Positions 10,901-18,551 of a DNA stretch of 64,000 nucleotides are shown piece after piece; position 1 is the first letter of the stretch, and each line of letters opens with the position of its first letter. The stretch spans positions 62,001 to 126,000 of the forward strand of contig CAVPQU010000009.1 of the NCBI GenBank assembly GCA_963707665.1, in the 5' to 3' direction. Source of the DNA: DATJCV01 sp963707665 (GTDB taxonomy: Bacteria; Pseudomonadota; Gammaproteobacteria; Burkholderiales; Burkholderiaceae_D). The position numbers and the translations under genes were made by a program. The notes under the pieces are model-generated. The model saw only the letters and a list, made by a program, of their open reading frames with translations. It had not been told where the DNA came from and searched no databases.

Positions 10901-11966
10901 AAGGTGTCTGCGAGGTCAACATGACGTTGCGGCTGATGAGCCCCACTTCGCTGCGCTCATCGACGCCGTAATTGGCCTTGCCTGCGTTGTAATTGGCGGC
11001 GCCTGGCAGCCCCGGATCGGCACCGCCAAAGTGGTAGTGGCGCAGCGCCTGAACCAGCTCGACATCGGTGCCGCCTTGCGCGTTGCGGCTCAACCTGGAA
11101 ATTTGCACGAATTCCGATTCAAAGGGACTGAAGCTGGAAGTGGCCACCACGATCCAGTCCTTTACGCCCCATGCGCCGGGGCCTTCGGTGACATCGCGCG
11201 CCAGCTTCAGGATACGTTCACCGCCAATCGGAACCGGCACCTTGATCCCCTTGGAACCGGACTGATATGCAGTTGGACCCGCGGGTTGCGCCAGATGGGT
11301 CCAGCTCACGCCTTTGGTTCCCGCCGCAAGCTTGCCTTGGGCCGGGACCACCCCTTTGGCACCATACAAACGCAGGACACCGCCCGACAGGACGGCGATA
11401 CCCTTATCGGCGCCCTGCGCGCTTTCATCCGCGTCCGCGCGTTTTCCTGTGAATACCACCTTGACCTGGCTGGCCGGATTTTCCACGCCTACCGGGCAGG
11501 AAGCCGTACCCAACGAGAGCGTGCCGGCAACACTGATGCCTTTGGTGTGCAGTTCGATCTGGCTGAACTGGCGCGGAAGCACCAGCTTGCCATCCGCCTC
11601 GATCGTGATCTTGCCCAGCGCCTCGTTGCCAACAAATGACTTGTCGATGATGACATTGGGGCCGCAACCGCCGTTGCCAATCGTCACGTCCCGGTTGGCG
11701 CCGAGCGTACACTGTGACAGGAGCACCGGCTCATTTGCTTTTCCGGCCGCCATCGCCTGCAGCAGGCCGACTGACTCATCGAACGCAGTGCTGCACGCTT
11801 TTATCTGTTCGGCGGAAGGCGGCGGCATACTGCCATATCCACTGTCGCTGGAGCCGCCACACCCCGCCAGAACTAGCAGGAGCGCCAGCGCCCCCAAAAA
11901 ATATGAGTGTAGCGGCGCGCGTGCCGGCTGAAGCTGGTCGCGCTTTACGCTGGATACTGCAAGCAT
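7959..11966 (-). CDS. Large G8-domain/beta-helix lipoprotein resembling CEMIP and fibrocystin-L
   Basis: A 1,335-residue intact gene. The ATG at 11966 has GGAG eight bases upstream. The N terminus is a lipoprotein signal with lipobox LAGC (Cys about residue 36), then a Gly/Ser-rich linker, so the protein should be anchored at the outer membrane or exposed. Residues about 120-310 fit a G8 domain (WTHLAQPAG, then WIVVATSSFSPFESE). Residues about 370-760 carry parallel beta-helix repeats with the block YPIHFHMVG ... IHHSYNKCITVHSSQNLT ... NVCARAVGHLFYQEIGDEEG, closely like animal CEMIP/TMEM2 and PKHD1-type proteins. The Cys-rich C-terminal third is not recognised. A role in binding or cleaving a polysaccharide is inferred from the fold; no catalytic residue is assigned. 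It is monocistronic, with long non-coding DNA upstream. Confidence 0.8.
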   Translation of the reverse strand: MLAVSSVKRDQLQPARAPLHSYFLGALALLLVLAGCGGSSDSGYGSMPPPSAEQIKACSTAFDESVGLLQAMAAGKANEPVLLSQCTLGANRDVTIGNGGCGPNVIIDKSFVGNEALGKITIEADGKLVLPRQFSQIELHTKGISVAGTLSLGTASCPVGVENPASQVKVVFTGKRADADESAQGADKGIAVLSGGVLRLYGAKGVVPAQGKLAAGTKGVSWTHLAQPAGPTAYQSGSKGIKVPVPIGGERILKLARDVTEGPGAWGVKDWIVVATSSFSPFESEFVQISRLSRNAQGGTDVELVQALRHYHFGGADPGLPGAANYNAGKANYGVDERSEVGLISRNVMLTSQTPSPADAASAADLHWGGEVQIHEDYKEVVIEGVELEKFGKERLGSYPIHFHMVGVPTGSHLINSNSIHHSYNKCITVHSSQNLTFDNNVCARAVGHLFYQEIGDEEGISFRNNLGLGAMSHYFGIDTAAVPKSAEGKPKNWWEGDNLAPINDYDGLNVRNMDKQSNPVRGGCYTASGRGDLLDKRIPDAAKPCDYEAGELYVEQSSGFWIVNPGTVLEGNAIGGCQGMGKGYWYVVPTAGDLQFKPVGTFRNNRVHACYDGVFAETEKMTVTQQLFPKVDGKNDGKNLITRFEGLTATRNRNRGIWIRPTWNVIENSRFATNRDSATLVSSGGPDGNAPGVWALMQDSVLVGVSDNNVERWGPCPTATDGENNGCVDYNPKANELADKRYQTPFWNSAGYMVYDGPVRIFHNHFVNFLRDPSPLLTKADADHMKNFKAYPNQAKLYEGDAAFGWFQSNQSAYPTASTTRALSFENVDLRHQIYTEHVNQAPFKDGDKNTALIDLDGTLTGFRVVGPDGKVAAGEFAISLNNLPFNRASNAVDECLATGEQDAVAEDRSTSIISPANMATLEFDALYPTLKGQRWQDMIFTKTSKDGSEYQSMALQSRNGQGLWEPKLTSGYGYIVESAPSTSPEGVGKTVNGMPNVVQFGFTDAVKPDMDKKPFYVRLGIRYVDQNGRTLDATDFQVQRGYRSWGGNGVHYNTPEMRPYFNRLDGSTYGGEMCFNLNEQNETTNLGPNGCPANGVMAVPISGVCPAGADLEAGYCIFKKKSLAAMTSLAALTNADGTPSGDNYFYDSASGILFLYVQQDSKNAHGIFPLGSCPGDAACPDANELDTYFPCPPQGCVNYSIKVDNTKYTPGNNPQRLTQGDIAKYALAEPQNQNRLAYVNEDGSIGSMVVANQRVSSKNMLHWMPDRSPVCPVTSPAAARSFRQAARSLPNLTVATRPVTTPLWRRWLASKPEELPKLGALDLAALPVCRATQ

Positions 11967-12183
11967 GATGGTCTCCACTTGGTTATATTTATCTAGCCAA
12001 ATATCAAGCCACCGCCTGGCCGACATCCAGACTCTGCAAGCTTCCCAGCGAAGCCGGCAACCTGCTTTATTGCTTTTCAACTAGTTGCCATGATGCCATG
12101 GGATTCGGCAAAGAACCATCTCCAATACAGGTTCTCCGTGTTGCAAATAGAACCATAAAATCTATTTATTTCACAAAATAACA

Positions 12184-12243
12184 TGGGTATATTAAAACAT
12201 TGAAGATCTGACGCTCGGCTAAGAGCTTCATATTGAGGAGTAT
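12184..12243 (+). repeat. 60-bp GGAGTAT-paired interspersed element, copy 2
   Basis: Starts TGGGTAT (after AACA) and ends GGAGTAT, with GTAT cores 53 bp apart. The core region reads ATCTGACGCTCGG. It lies in the 950-bp non-coding stretch upstream of the G8 lipoprotein gene, 670 bp from copy 3. Confidence 0.65.
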
Positions 12244-12262
12244 ATTGCTGCGCCCGATTCTG

Positions 12263-12475
12263 TTACGGTTGAAACCGGACATCTTGCACGGCACCATGCG
12301 CAATCCGGCCTGACGGCTGAGGAAGCCAGTCACGCGCCTCCGCGAGCCTTTCCTGCTCCTCCCGCGCCGGCTTCCTGCGCCATTGGGCGTGCTCTCCCAC
12401 CGCACAACTGGGGCCGTAATCGAAGTCGAGATTGTTCGGGTATTGCCGGGTCAGGGTGTACGGCCAGAGCGGCAT
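12263..12475 (-). CDS. Possible small hypothetical protein (70 residues) or gene remnant
   Basis: An open frame of 70 codons from an ATG at 12475 (or a GTG at 12517). Its first 30 codons use the GC-rich third positions seen in real genes here (MPLWPYTLTRQYPNNLDFDYG), and the rest is charged (RRKPAREEQERLAEARDW). I do not recognise it and see no convincing ribosome site. It sits in the 950-bp gap between the G8 lipoprotein gene and hom, with interspersed elements on both sides, so it could be the tail of a decayed gene. Confidence 0.22.
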   Translation of the reverse strand: MPLWPYTLTRQYPNNLDFDYGPSCAVGEHAQWRRKPAREEQERLAEARDWLPQPSGRIAHGAVQDVRFQP

Positions 12476-12708
12476 CGGGCACCGGCCGGCGAAGAAAAAA
12501 CCTTCGGCTGCCGCCACCGCGCGCTATCGCTGGACGGCAGGTGCGCAACGGCGACGTCATCGCACTCCTGCCCGCTCGGATCGGCGGCGCACCGCGCTTC
12601 GGCAAAGACCGCTACGGAGGCTGAATCGCGCGCTCAGTTGGACAAGCCGCCCGCGGGCTTTATAAGCGGCAAAGGCAGCCGCGCACCATGCATACCTTCC
12701 CACCAGTG

Positions 12709-12765
12709 GCGTGAAGGCGAACGACACTGGGGGAACGCATGCATTGCCGCCTTTGCGGGGACGAC
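12709..12765 (+). repeat. REP-like dispersed repeat, copy A
   Basis: GCGTGAAGGCGAACGACACTGG followed by a short variable part and CCGCCTTTGCGGGGACGAC. The same two blocks recur at 14337-14382 with a shorter middle. The CCGCCTTYGCGRGGACGAC part can fold as a small hairpin. It resembles the palindromic intergenic repeats common in beta-proteobacteria. It lies in the gap upstream of the G8 lipoprotein gene. Confidence 0.5.
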
Positions 12766-12852
12766 AGCAGGGTGGCGTTTCTGCTTGATTCAATGTCTTA
12801 TGAAGACAAGCAGACCGTGTCAACAGATAACTGCAACAGAACCTAAAACATG

Positions 12853-12912
12853 GGAGTATAGGAGATCTTCTGTTTGTTGATACGCGACACTATAGCTACC
12901 CTAGTGGAGTAT
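12853..12912 (+). repeat. 60-bp GGAGTAT-paired interspersed element, copy 3 (both boxes exact)
   Basis: Perfect GGAGTAT at both ends (12853-12859 and 12906-12912), with GTAT cores 53 bp apart. It is preceded by AAACATG, as in copies 2 and 9. It ends seven bases before the last base of hom on the opposite strand, so it sits at the 3' end of that gene. Confidence 0.7.
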
Positions 12913-12919
12913 ATGGAAC

Positions 12920-14230
12920 TCAGGCCAACTCTTCCAGCCGGATACGCGTGACCTTGCCGAGCACCGTCGGCAAGCGCTCGATTTTGGCAATCGCCGCTTC
13001 GATGTTTTTTTCCTGGGTCTGGTGCGTCAGCATGATGATATCGGTCTGCGTCTCGCCTTCGGCCGGCTCCTTCTGCAGCATGGCGTCGATCGAAATCGTC
13101 GAATCGGCCAGGATGCGGGTCAGGTCGGCCAGCACGCCGGGCTGATCGGCGACATGCATGCGCAGGTAGTAGCTGGTGGTGACTTCGGCGATCGGCAAAA
13201 TCGGCGTGTCGGCCATCGCATGCGGCTGGAACGCCAGGAACGGCACGCGATGCTCGGGGTCGGCGGTGGCCAGGCGCGTGATGTCGACCAGGTCGGCGAT
13301 CACGGCCGAAGCGGTCGGCTCGGCGCCGGCACCTTTGCCGTAATACAGCGTGGCACCGACCGCATCGCCCTGCACCAGCACGGCGTTCATCGCCCCTTCG
13401 ACGTTGGCCAGCAGCCGTTTGGCCGGGATCAGCGTCGGGTGCACACGCAGCTCGATGCCGTGCGCCGTGCGGCGCGTGATGCCGAGCAGCTTGATGCGGT
13501 AGCCGAGCTGCTCGGCGTAGCGGATATCGGTTGCCTGCAAGCGGGTGATGCCTTCCACGTAGGCACGTTCGAACTGCACCGGCACGCCGAACGCGATCGA
13601 GGCCATGATGGTCAGCTTGTGCGCGGCGTCCACCCCTTCGATGTCGAAGGTCGGGTCGGCCTCGGCATAGCCCAGGCGCTGCGCATCCTTTAGCGCAACA
13701 TCGAAATCCAGCCCCTTGTCGCGCATTTCGGACAGGATGAAGTTGGTGGTGCCGTTGATGATGCCGGCGATCCATTCGATGCGGTTGGCAGTCAGGCCTT
13801 CGCGCAAGGCCTTGATGATCGGGATGCCGCCAGCGACCGCGGCTTCGAAGGCCACCATCACGCCCTTGTCCTGCGCCGCCTGGAAGATTTCGTTGCCGTG
13901 CATGGCGATCAATGCCTTGTTGGCGGTGACCACGTGCTTGCCGTTGGCAATTGCCTGCATCACCAGCGTGCGGGCGATGCTGGAGCCGCCGATCAGCTCG
14001 ATCACGATATCAATCTCGGGGTTTGACACCACCAGTCCGGCGTCGCCGACCACCTGGCATTGGCCGTTGGTCAGGGCGGTGGCGCGCTCCAGGTCCAGGT
14101 CGGCCACCATGACGATTTCAATCGCGCGGCCGGCACGGCGCGTGATTTCTTCCTGGTTGCGCTTCAGGACTTCGAACGTGCCGGCACCAACGGTGCCAAC
14201 ACCCAGCAAACCCACTTTGATTGATTTCAT
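12920..14230 (-). CDS. hom: Homoserine dehydrogenase
   Basis: A 436-residue intact enzyme reducing aspartate-4-semialdehyde to homoserine, the branch point to threonine and methionine. The NAD(P)-binding Rossmann motif is at the start (GLLGVGTVGAGTFEVL). The catalytic domain shows TANKALIAMHG, GGIPIIKALREGL and GIINGTTNFILSEM. An ACT domain occupies residues about 350-430 (HVADQPGVLADLTRILADS), typical of threonine-inhibited monofunctional enzymes. It is preceded by alaA on the same strand with a 185-bp gap that contains a REP-like repeat, and is probably cotranscribed with it. The usual downstream partner thrC is not adjacent here. Confidence 0.96.
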   Translation of the reverse strand: MKSIKVGLLGVGTVGAGTFEVLKRNQEEITRRAGRAIEIVMVADLDLERATALTNGQCQVVGDAGLVVSNPEIDIVIELIGGSSIARTLVMQAIANGKHVVTANKALIAMHGNEIFQAAQDKGVMVAFEAAVAGGIPIIKALREGLTANRIEWIAGIINGTTNFILSEMRDKGLDFDVALKDAQRLGYAEADPTFDIEGVDAAHKLTIMASIAFGVPVQFERAYVEGITRLQATDIRYAEQLGYRIKLLGITRRTAHGIELRVHPTLIPAKRLLANVEGAMNAVLVQGDAVGATLYYGKGAGAEPTASAVIADLVDITRLATADPEHRVPFLAFQPHAMADTPILPIAEVTTSYYLRMHVADQPGVLADLTRILADSTISIDAMLQKEPAEGETQTDIIMLTHQTQEKNIEAAIAKIERLPTVLGKVTRIRLEELA

Positions 14231-14336
14231 ATGCTTTCTTGTCTACTTAAAATGCGCCGTTCGCAATGTCGGATTTGATTTGCGACAGCATTAAAAACCC
14301 TTTGTCGTTTCCGCGGCGGTAGGCGGAAACCTGATG

Positions 14337-14382
14337 GCGTGAAGGGCAAACGACACTGGATCCCCGCCTTCGCGAGGACGAC
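14337..14382 (+). repeat. REP-like dispersed repeat, copy B
   Basis: Same family as 12709-12765: GCGTGAAGGGCAAACGACACTGG followed directly by CCCCGCCTTCGCGAGGACGAC. It sits in the alaA-hom intergenic space. On the minus strand it lies between two probably cotranscribed genes, where such palindromic units often affect mRNA processing; that effect is inferred. Confidence 0.5.
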
Positions 14383-14415
14383 CGGCATTGATTGCGCACC
14401 GAATCAAGCGCCGAA

Positions 14416-15645
14416 CTAAGCCCCTTTGTGGCGCTTCCGATAACCGTCGAGGAAGCGCGCAATGCGTCCCACCGACTCGGTCAGGTCGTCGGTATTCGGC
14501 AAGAACACCAGGCGGAAGTGATCCGGCGTCGAATAGTTGAAACCGGTACCTTGCACGATCAGCACTTTTTCCTCGGCCAGCAACTGGTAGGCGAACTGCT
14601 GGTCGTCGGCAATCGGATACAGCGCCGGATCGAGCCGAGGAAACATGTACAAGGCCGCCTTTGGCTTGACACAGGACACGCCCGGAATGTCGGTCAGCAG
14701 CTTGTGCGCCAGATCGCGCTGGCGCGCCAGCCGGCCGGCCGGCGCCACCAGGTCGTCGATGCTCTGATAGCCGCCGAGCGCGGTCTGGATCGCATACTGG
14801 CCCGGCGCGTTGGCACACATCCGCATCGAGGTCAGCATGTTGAGGCCCTGGATGTAGTCCTTGGCGTGCTTTTTCTCGCCGGAGACCACCATCCAGCCGG
14901 CGCGATAGCCGCAGGAACGGTAGTTTTTCGACAGGCCGTTCAAGGTAATGAACAGCACGTCGTCGGCCAGCGAGGCGATCGAAGTATGGGCGGCGCCATC
15001 GTACAGCACCTTGTCGTAGATTTCGTCGGCAAACACGATCAGCTGATGCTGGCGCGCGACTTCGATGATTTCCTTCAGCACATCGACCGAATACAGCGCG
15101 CCGGTCGGGTTGTTCGGATTGATGACGACGATGGCGCGCGTATTGGAGGTGATTTTCTTCTTGATATCGTCGATATCCGGCAGCCAGCCCGCCTGTTCAT
15201 CGCAGACGTAATGCACCGGATTGCCGCCCGACAGGCTGACCGCCGCGGTCCACAGCGGATAGTCGGGTGCCGGCACCAGCACCTCGTCGTCGCTGTTCAA
15301 GAGCGCGTTCATCGACAGCATGATCAGCTCGGAGGCACCGTTGCCAAGATAGATATCGTCGATGGTGACGCCGGCGATGTTCTTTTCCTGCGTGTAGTGC
15401 ATCACCGACTTGCGCGGCGCGAACAGGCCCTTGGAATCGGTATAGGCGGAGGCGGCCGGCATGTTGCGGATCATGTCCTGCACGATTTCATCCGGCGCAT
15501 CGAAGCCGAACACGGCCAGGTTGCCGATGTTCAGCTTGATGATCTTGTGGCCCTCGTCTTCCATTTGCTTGGCCTTGTCCAGGACCGGGCCGCGAATGTC
15601 ATAGCAGACGTCCGCCAGTTTTTTCGATTTGTGAATTGTTCGCAC
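14416..15645 (-). CDS. alaA: Alanine transaminase-type PLP aminotransferase (AlaA family)
   Basis: 409 residues, class I/II aminotransferase fold. Like E. coli AlaA it opens with KLADVCYDIRGPVLDKAKQM and carries DAPDEIVQDMIRNMP, DYPLWTAAVSLSGGNPVHY, INPNNPTGALYS, FADEIYDKVLYDG and the PLP-lysine region GLSKNYRSCGYRAGW. The family makes alanine from pyruvate and glutamate and can act on other substrates. In beta-proteobacteria it commonly precedes hom (and thrC), as here, suggesting shared regulation with the aspartate pathway. The frame is intact over its whole length. Confidence 0.9.
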   Translation of the reverse strand: MRTIHKSKKLADVCYDIRGPVLDKAKQMEDEGHKIIKLNIGNLAVFGFDAPDEIVQDMIRNMPAASAYTDSKGLFAPRKSVMHYTQEKNIAGVTIDDIYLGNGASELIMLSMNALLNSDDEVLVPAPDYPLWTAAVSLSGGNPVHYVCDEQAGWLPDIDDIKKKITSNTRAIVVINPNNPTGALYSVDVLKEIIEVARQHQLIVFADEIYDKVLYDGAAHTSIASLADDVLFITLNGLSKNYRSCGYRAGWMVVSGEKKHAKDYIQGLNMLTSMRMCANAPGQYAIQTALGGYQSIDDLVAPAGRLARQRDLAHKLLTDIPGVSCVKPKAALYMFPRLDPALYPIADDQQFAYQLLAEEKVLIVQGTGFNYSTPDHFRLVFLPNTDDLTESVGRIARFLDGYRKRHKGA

Positions 15646-15996
15646 AGGTGCTACACCCTCAGGTAATGATGCAAGTCAAGAATTTTACCAATCCCGGCGC
15701 GCGCCAGTCGGCGCGGCTGCAGCCCAAATGCAAAAACCGGAGCATACGAATCAGTATGGTGGGATTTCGAGCGCCAGCAAGGCCCGATCAGGCGCTGCGA
15801 CAGCTTGGGAGACAGGTTCCGGCGCACCAGAAGCATTTTTATGCTGCGCTGCCAGAATTGTTCATTCTGCCGAAAGCGCCCGCTTTTATCAATCGCCAAG
15901 CGCGGCTTTTGAATGGAAAACGCTACAATGCAGCAGTTTTCATTCACCTTGTCGAAAATTCACCGGAAAACCTGCGATTCGGTGAATCATCACGCC
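15646..15996. other. Divergent intergenic region, alaA / Mth938-like gene
   Basis: About 350 bp between divergent genes. It becomes AT-richer towards the plus-strand gene. I see no RNA gene, strong terminator or copy of the 60-bp element. It presumably holds promoters for both directions, but no clear -35/-10 pair stands out. Confidence 0.4.
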
Positions 15997-16416
15997 ATGA
16001 AACTCCACTCCACCGTTACCCAGCAATATCAAACCGTCACCGCCTACGACGATACCGGTGTCGAAATCAATGCCGTGCGTTTCGATTTCAGCCTGCTGGT
16101 GTTGCCGGAAACGCCGCCGGCAGCCTGGCCGGTCGCTTCCTTCGAGGCCCTGACAACCGAACATTTCGCGCAGATCGAGGCCACCGCGCCGGACGTCGTG
16201 ATCCTGGGCACCGGCCGCCGCCAGCAGTTCGTCCATCCGCGCCTGATCGCAGCACTGACCGCGCGCCGCATCGGTGTCGAATGCATGGACAACAAGGCCG
16301 CTTGCCGCACCTACAACATCCTGATGGCCGAAGGCCGCAAGGTGGTGCTGGCGCTGATCATCGAACCACCCGCTACCCAACCCACTACCACCACTGAAAA
16401 AGGCCCCGACTCCTGA
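15997..16416 (+). CDS. Mth938-like domain protein (DUF498/NDUFAF3 fold)
   Basis: 139 residues from the ATG at 15997 (MKLHSTVTQQYQTV). Motifs RFDFSLLVLPE, APDVVILGTGRRQQFVHPRLI and GVECMDNKAACRTYNILMAEGR are typical of the Mth938/DUF498 family, whose eukaryotic member NDUFAF3 is a complex I assembly factor. The bacterial role is unknown. Its stop is one base before the arnT start, so it is the first gene of the arn transcription unit. Upstream ATG codons at 15913 and 15928 are in frame but would add a non-conserved tail. Confidence 0.8.
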   Translation: MKLHSTVTQQYQTVTAYDDTGVEINAVRFDFSLLVLPETPPAAWPVASFEALTTEHFAQIEATAPDVVILGTGRRQQFVHPRLIAALTARRIGVECMDNKAACRTYNILMAEGRKVVLALIIEPPATQPTTTTEKGPDS

Positions 16417-16417
16417 C

Positions 16418-18088
16418 ATGCGTGAACTGCACACCTCGAAACCGTTCGTCTGGGGCCTGCTCCTTATTTTTCTGGCAATCTGGTTTTACGCGCTCGACGC
16501 CCGCACGCTGGTGCCGACCGACGAAGGCCGCTACGCTGAAATGGCGCGCGAAATGGTCGCCACCGGCGACTGGGTTACGCCACGCCTGAACGCCATCAAG
16601 TACTTTGAAAAGCCGCCGCTGCAAAACTGGATGAACGCTATCACGTTCGAATTGTTCGGCTTGGGCGAATGGCAGGCACGGCTATGGACCGGACTGTGCG
16701 GGCTGCTCGGCGTCTTTCTCGCCGGGTATACCGGACGCCGCCTGTTCGGCCCGCGAGTCGGCTTCCACGCTGCACTGGTCCTGGGCTCCAGCATGTTCTG
16801 GATCGCCATGGGGCACATCAATACGCTCGACATGGGCCTGGCCGGCATGATGACGCTGGCGCTGTGCGGCCTGCTGCTGGGCCAGCACAATGACGCCTCG
16901 CAGCGCGAGCGGCGCAACTGGATGCTGGTGTGCTGGGCCGGCATGGCGCTGGCGGTGCTCTCCAAGGGCCTGATCGGCGTCGTGCTGCCGGGCGCGGTAT
17001 TGGTGCTATACACGCTGTTTGCACGCGACTGGGCAATCTGGAAGCGACTGCATGCGCTGCCCGGCGTATTGCTGTTTTTCGCGATCACGGTGCCGTGGTT
17101 CGTACTGGTATCGCTGAAGAATCCGGAATTCCTGCGCTTCTTCTTTATCCACGAGCATTTCCAGCGTTTCACCAGCAAGATCCATCACCGCGCCGGCCCC
17201 TGGCATTACTTCATCCCGATCCTGCTGCTCGGCATCGTGCCCTGGCTCGGCATGCTGGCCCAAAGCCTGTGGCATGGCGCACGTGAGGCGGTGACGGGCT
17301 TTCAGCCGAAGAAGCTGCTGCTGGTCTGGTCGGTATTCATCTTTCTGTTCTTCAGTATCTCCGGCTCCAAGCTGCCGTCCTACATCCTGCCGATTTTCCC
17401 GGCGCTGGCACTGTTGATCGCCTGCTACCTGGAACGGGTCCCGGTGCGCACCGTACAGCTTTCCGGCGCCCTGCTGGTGGCGGGCGGCATCGCCGGCGTG
17501 GTCTGCTGCTCGTACATGCCGACGCCTGACCGATGTCGCCTTTGAAGTGCCGCTGTACCAGGCCTATGTGCCGTGGGTCGGCGCCGCCGGCGCGCTCGCC
17601 ATCGTCGGTGGCCGGCGCCGTGCTCTGGCTGGCGCGCCGCCAGACGCTCGTGGGCACTGGTGACACTGGCTGCCACCGGTTTCCTGTGCACGCAGTTGCT
17701 GATGCTGCGGACACGACCCGCTAGGGCGCTATGCCTCCGGCACTCGACCTGGTGCCGGCAATCGAGGCCGAACTGACGCCGGATACGCCGATCTACGCGG
17801 TCGGTCGCTACAACCAGACGCTGCCGTTCTACCTGCGCCGCACCATGATCCTGGTCGAGCACTCCGACGAGCTGGAGTTCGGCCTGCAAGCAGGAGCCGC
17901 ATCTATGGATCCCGACCCGCGACGCGTTCGTCGCGCAATGGAATGCCGACCTGGCGGCCGGCAAGAAGTCGCTGGCGATCCTGCGCCCCGATCACTACGC
18001 CGGACCTCCAGCAGCGCGGCGTGCCGATGCGCGTCATCGCCAGGACCCGCGGCGCGTCGTCGTCGACACGACCCTGATCGCCAAATAA
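16418..18088 (+). CDS. arnT: 4-amino-4-deoxy-L-arabinose transferase (GT39-type), frameshifted in the C-terminal third
   Basis: Inner-membrane glycosyltransferase that moves L-Ara4N from undecaprenyl phosphate to lipid A, lowering negative charge and giving cationic peptide/polymyxin resistance. The N-terminal 370 codons are intact, with DARTLVPTDEGRYAEMAREM (the acidic motif of PMT/ArnT enzymes) and many membrane helices. From about 17525 the frame changes repeatedly (near 17525, 17607, 17648, 17708, 17735, 17890, 18003). Each single-base correction restores coherent sequence such as LTDVAFEVPLYQAYVPWVG, YAVGRYNQTLPFYLRR and the end VVVDTTLIAK. Corrections mostly delete one base of a 2-3 base run. 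Repaired length is about 555 residues, as expected for ArnT. Confidence 0.88.
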
Positions 18089-18098
18089 GCCAGAGACC

Positions 18099-18471
18099 AT
18101 GAACCTCGACTACCTTCGGTTTCATCTTCGCCGGCATCTGCCTGAACGCGATGGCGCAACTGCTGCTGAAAGCCGGCACCAACGCGGTTGGCGCGATTCA
18201 CCTGACGGCCGACAACTGGGTCGGTACCGGCCTCAAGCTGGCGACGCAATGGCCGATCCTGGGCGGTCTCTCGTGCTACGTGATTTCAGTCCTGGTGTGG
18301 ATCATCGGCCTGTCGCGGGTCGACGTGACGATCGCCTATCCGATGCTATCGCTCGGCTACATCATCAACGCCCTCGGCGCCTGGTACTTCCTGGGGGAAG
18401 CGGTGTCGGCGCAACGGCTGCTGGCGATCGGCGTCATCATCGTCGGCGTGGCGCTGCTGGCGCGCAGCTGA
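18099..18471 (+). CDS. arnE: Small SMR/EamA-type flippase, ArnE-like, one frameshift near the start
   Basis: About 123 residues with four hydrophobic helices, matching the small multidrug resistance fold of ArnE/ArnF, which flip undecaprenyl-P-L-Ara4N across the inner membrane. After MNLDY, one extra base near 18113 breaks the frame; corrected it reads FGFIFAGICLNAMAQLLLKAG, then SRVDVTIAYPMLSLGYIINA and LGEAVSAQRLLAIGVIIVGV. Only one such gene is present, whereas E. coli uses an ArnE/ArnF pair, so it may act as a homodimer. It sits between arnT and arnB. Confidence 0.78.
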
Positions 18472-18485
18472 GACATGGTTCATAG

Positions 18486-18545
18486 AGAGTATATTGCCTA
18501 GAAGTCCATTTTACGCCCGATATTGATGTACAACATCAGGAGTAT
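18486..18545 (+). repeat. 60-bp GGAGTAT-paired interspersed element, copy 4, inside the arn operon
   Basis: Starts AGAGTAT (18486-18492) and ends GGAGTAT (18539-18545); GTAT cores 53 bp apart. The core CCATTTTACGCCCG matches copy 1. The second box lies 9 bases before the arnB ATG, so its GGAG serves as the Shine-Dalgarno of that gene. Confidence 0.7.
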
Positions 18546-18551
18546 TCCAGT

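Noticed and set aside
8632..11639. Several long plus- and minus-strand frames overlapping the G8 lipoprotein gene
   Set aside because: They are antisense or shifted shadows produced by high GC at third positions; the 1,335-codon frame has the signal peptide, ribosome site and domain matches.
12383..12880. 165-codon plus-strand open frame in the hom/G8 gap
   Set aside because: It runs across a REP-like repeat, lacks a ribosome site, and its translation is low-complexity Arg/Ala/Ser without any recognisable fold.
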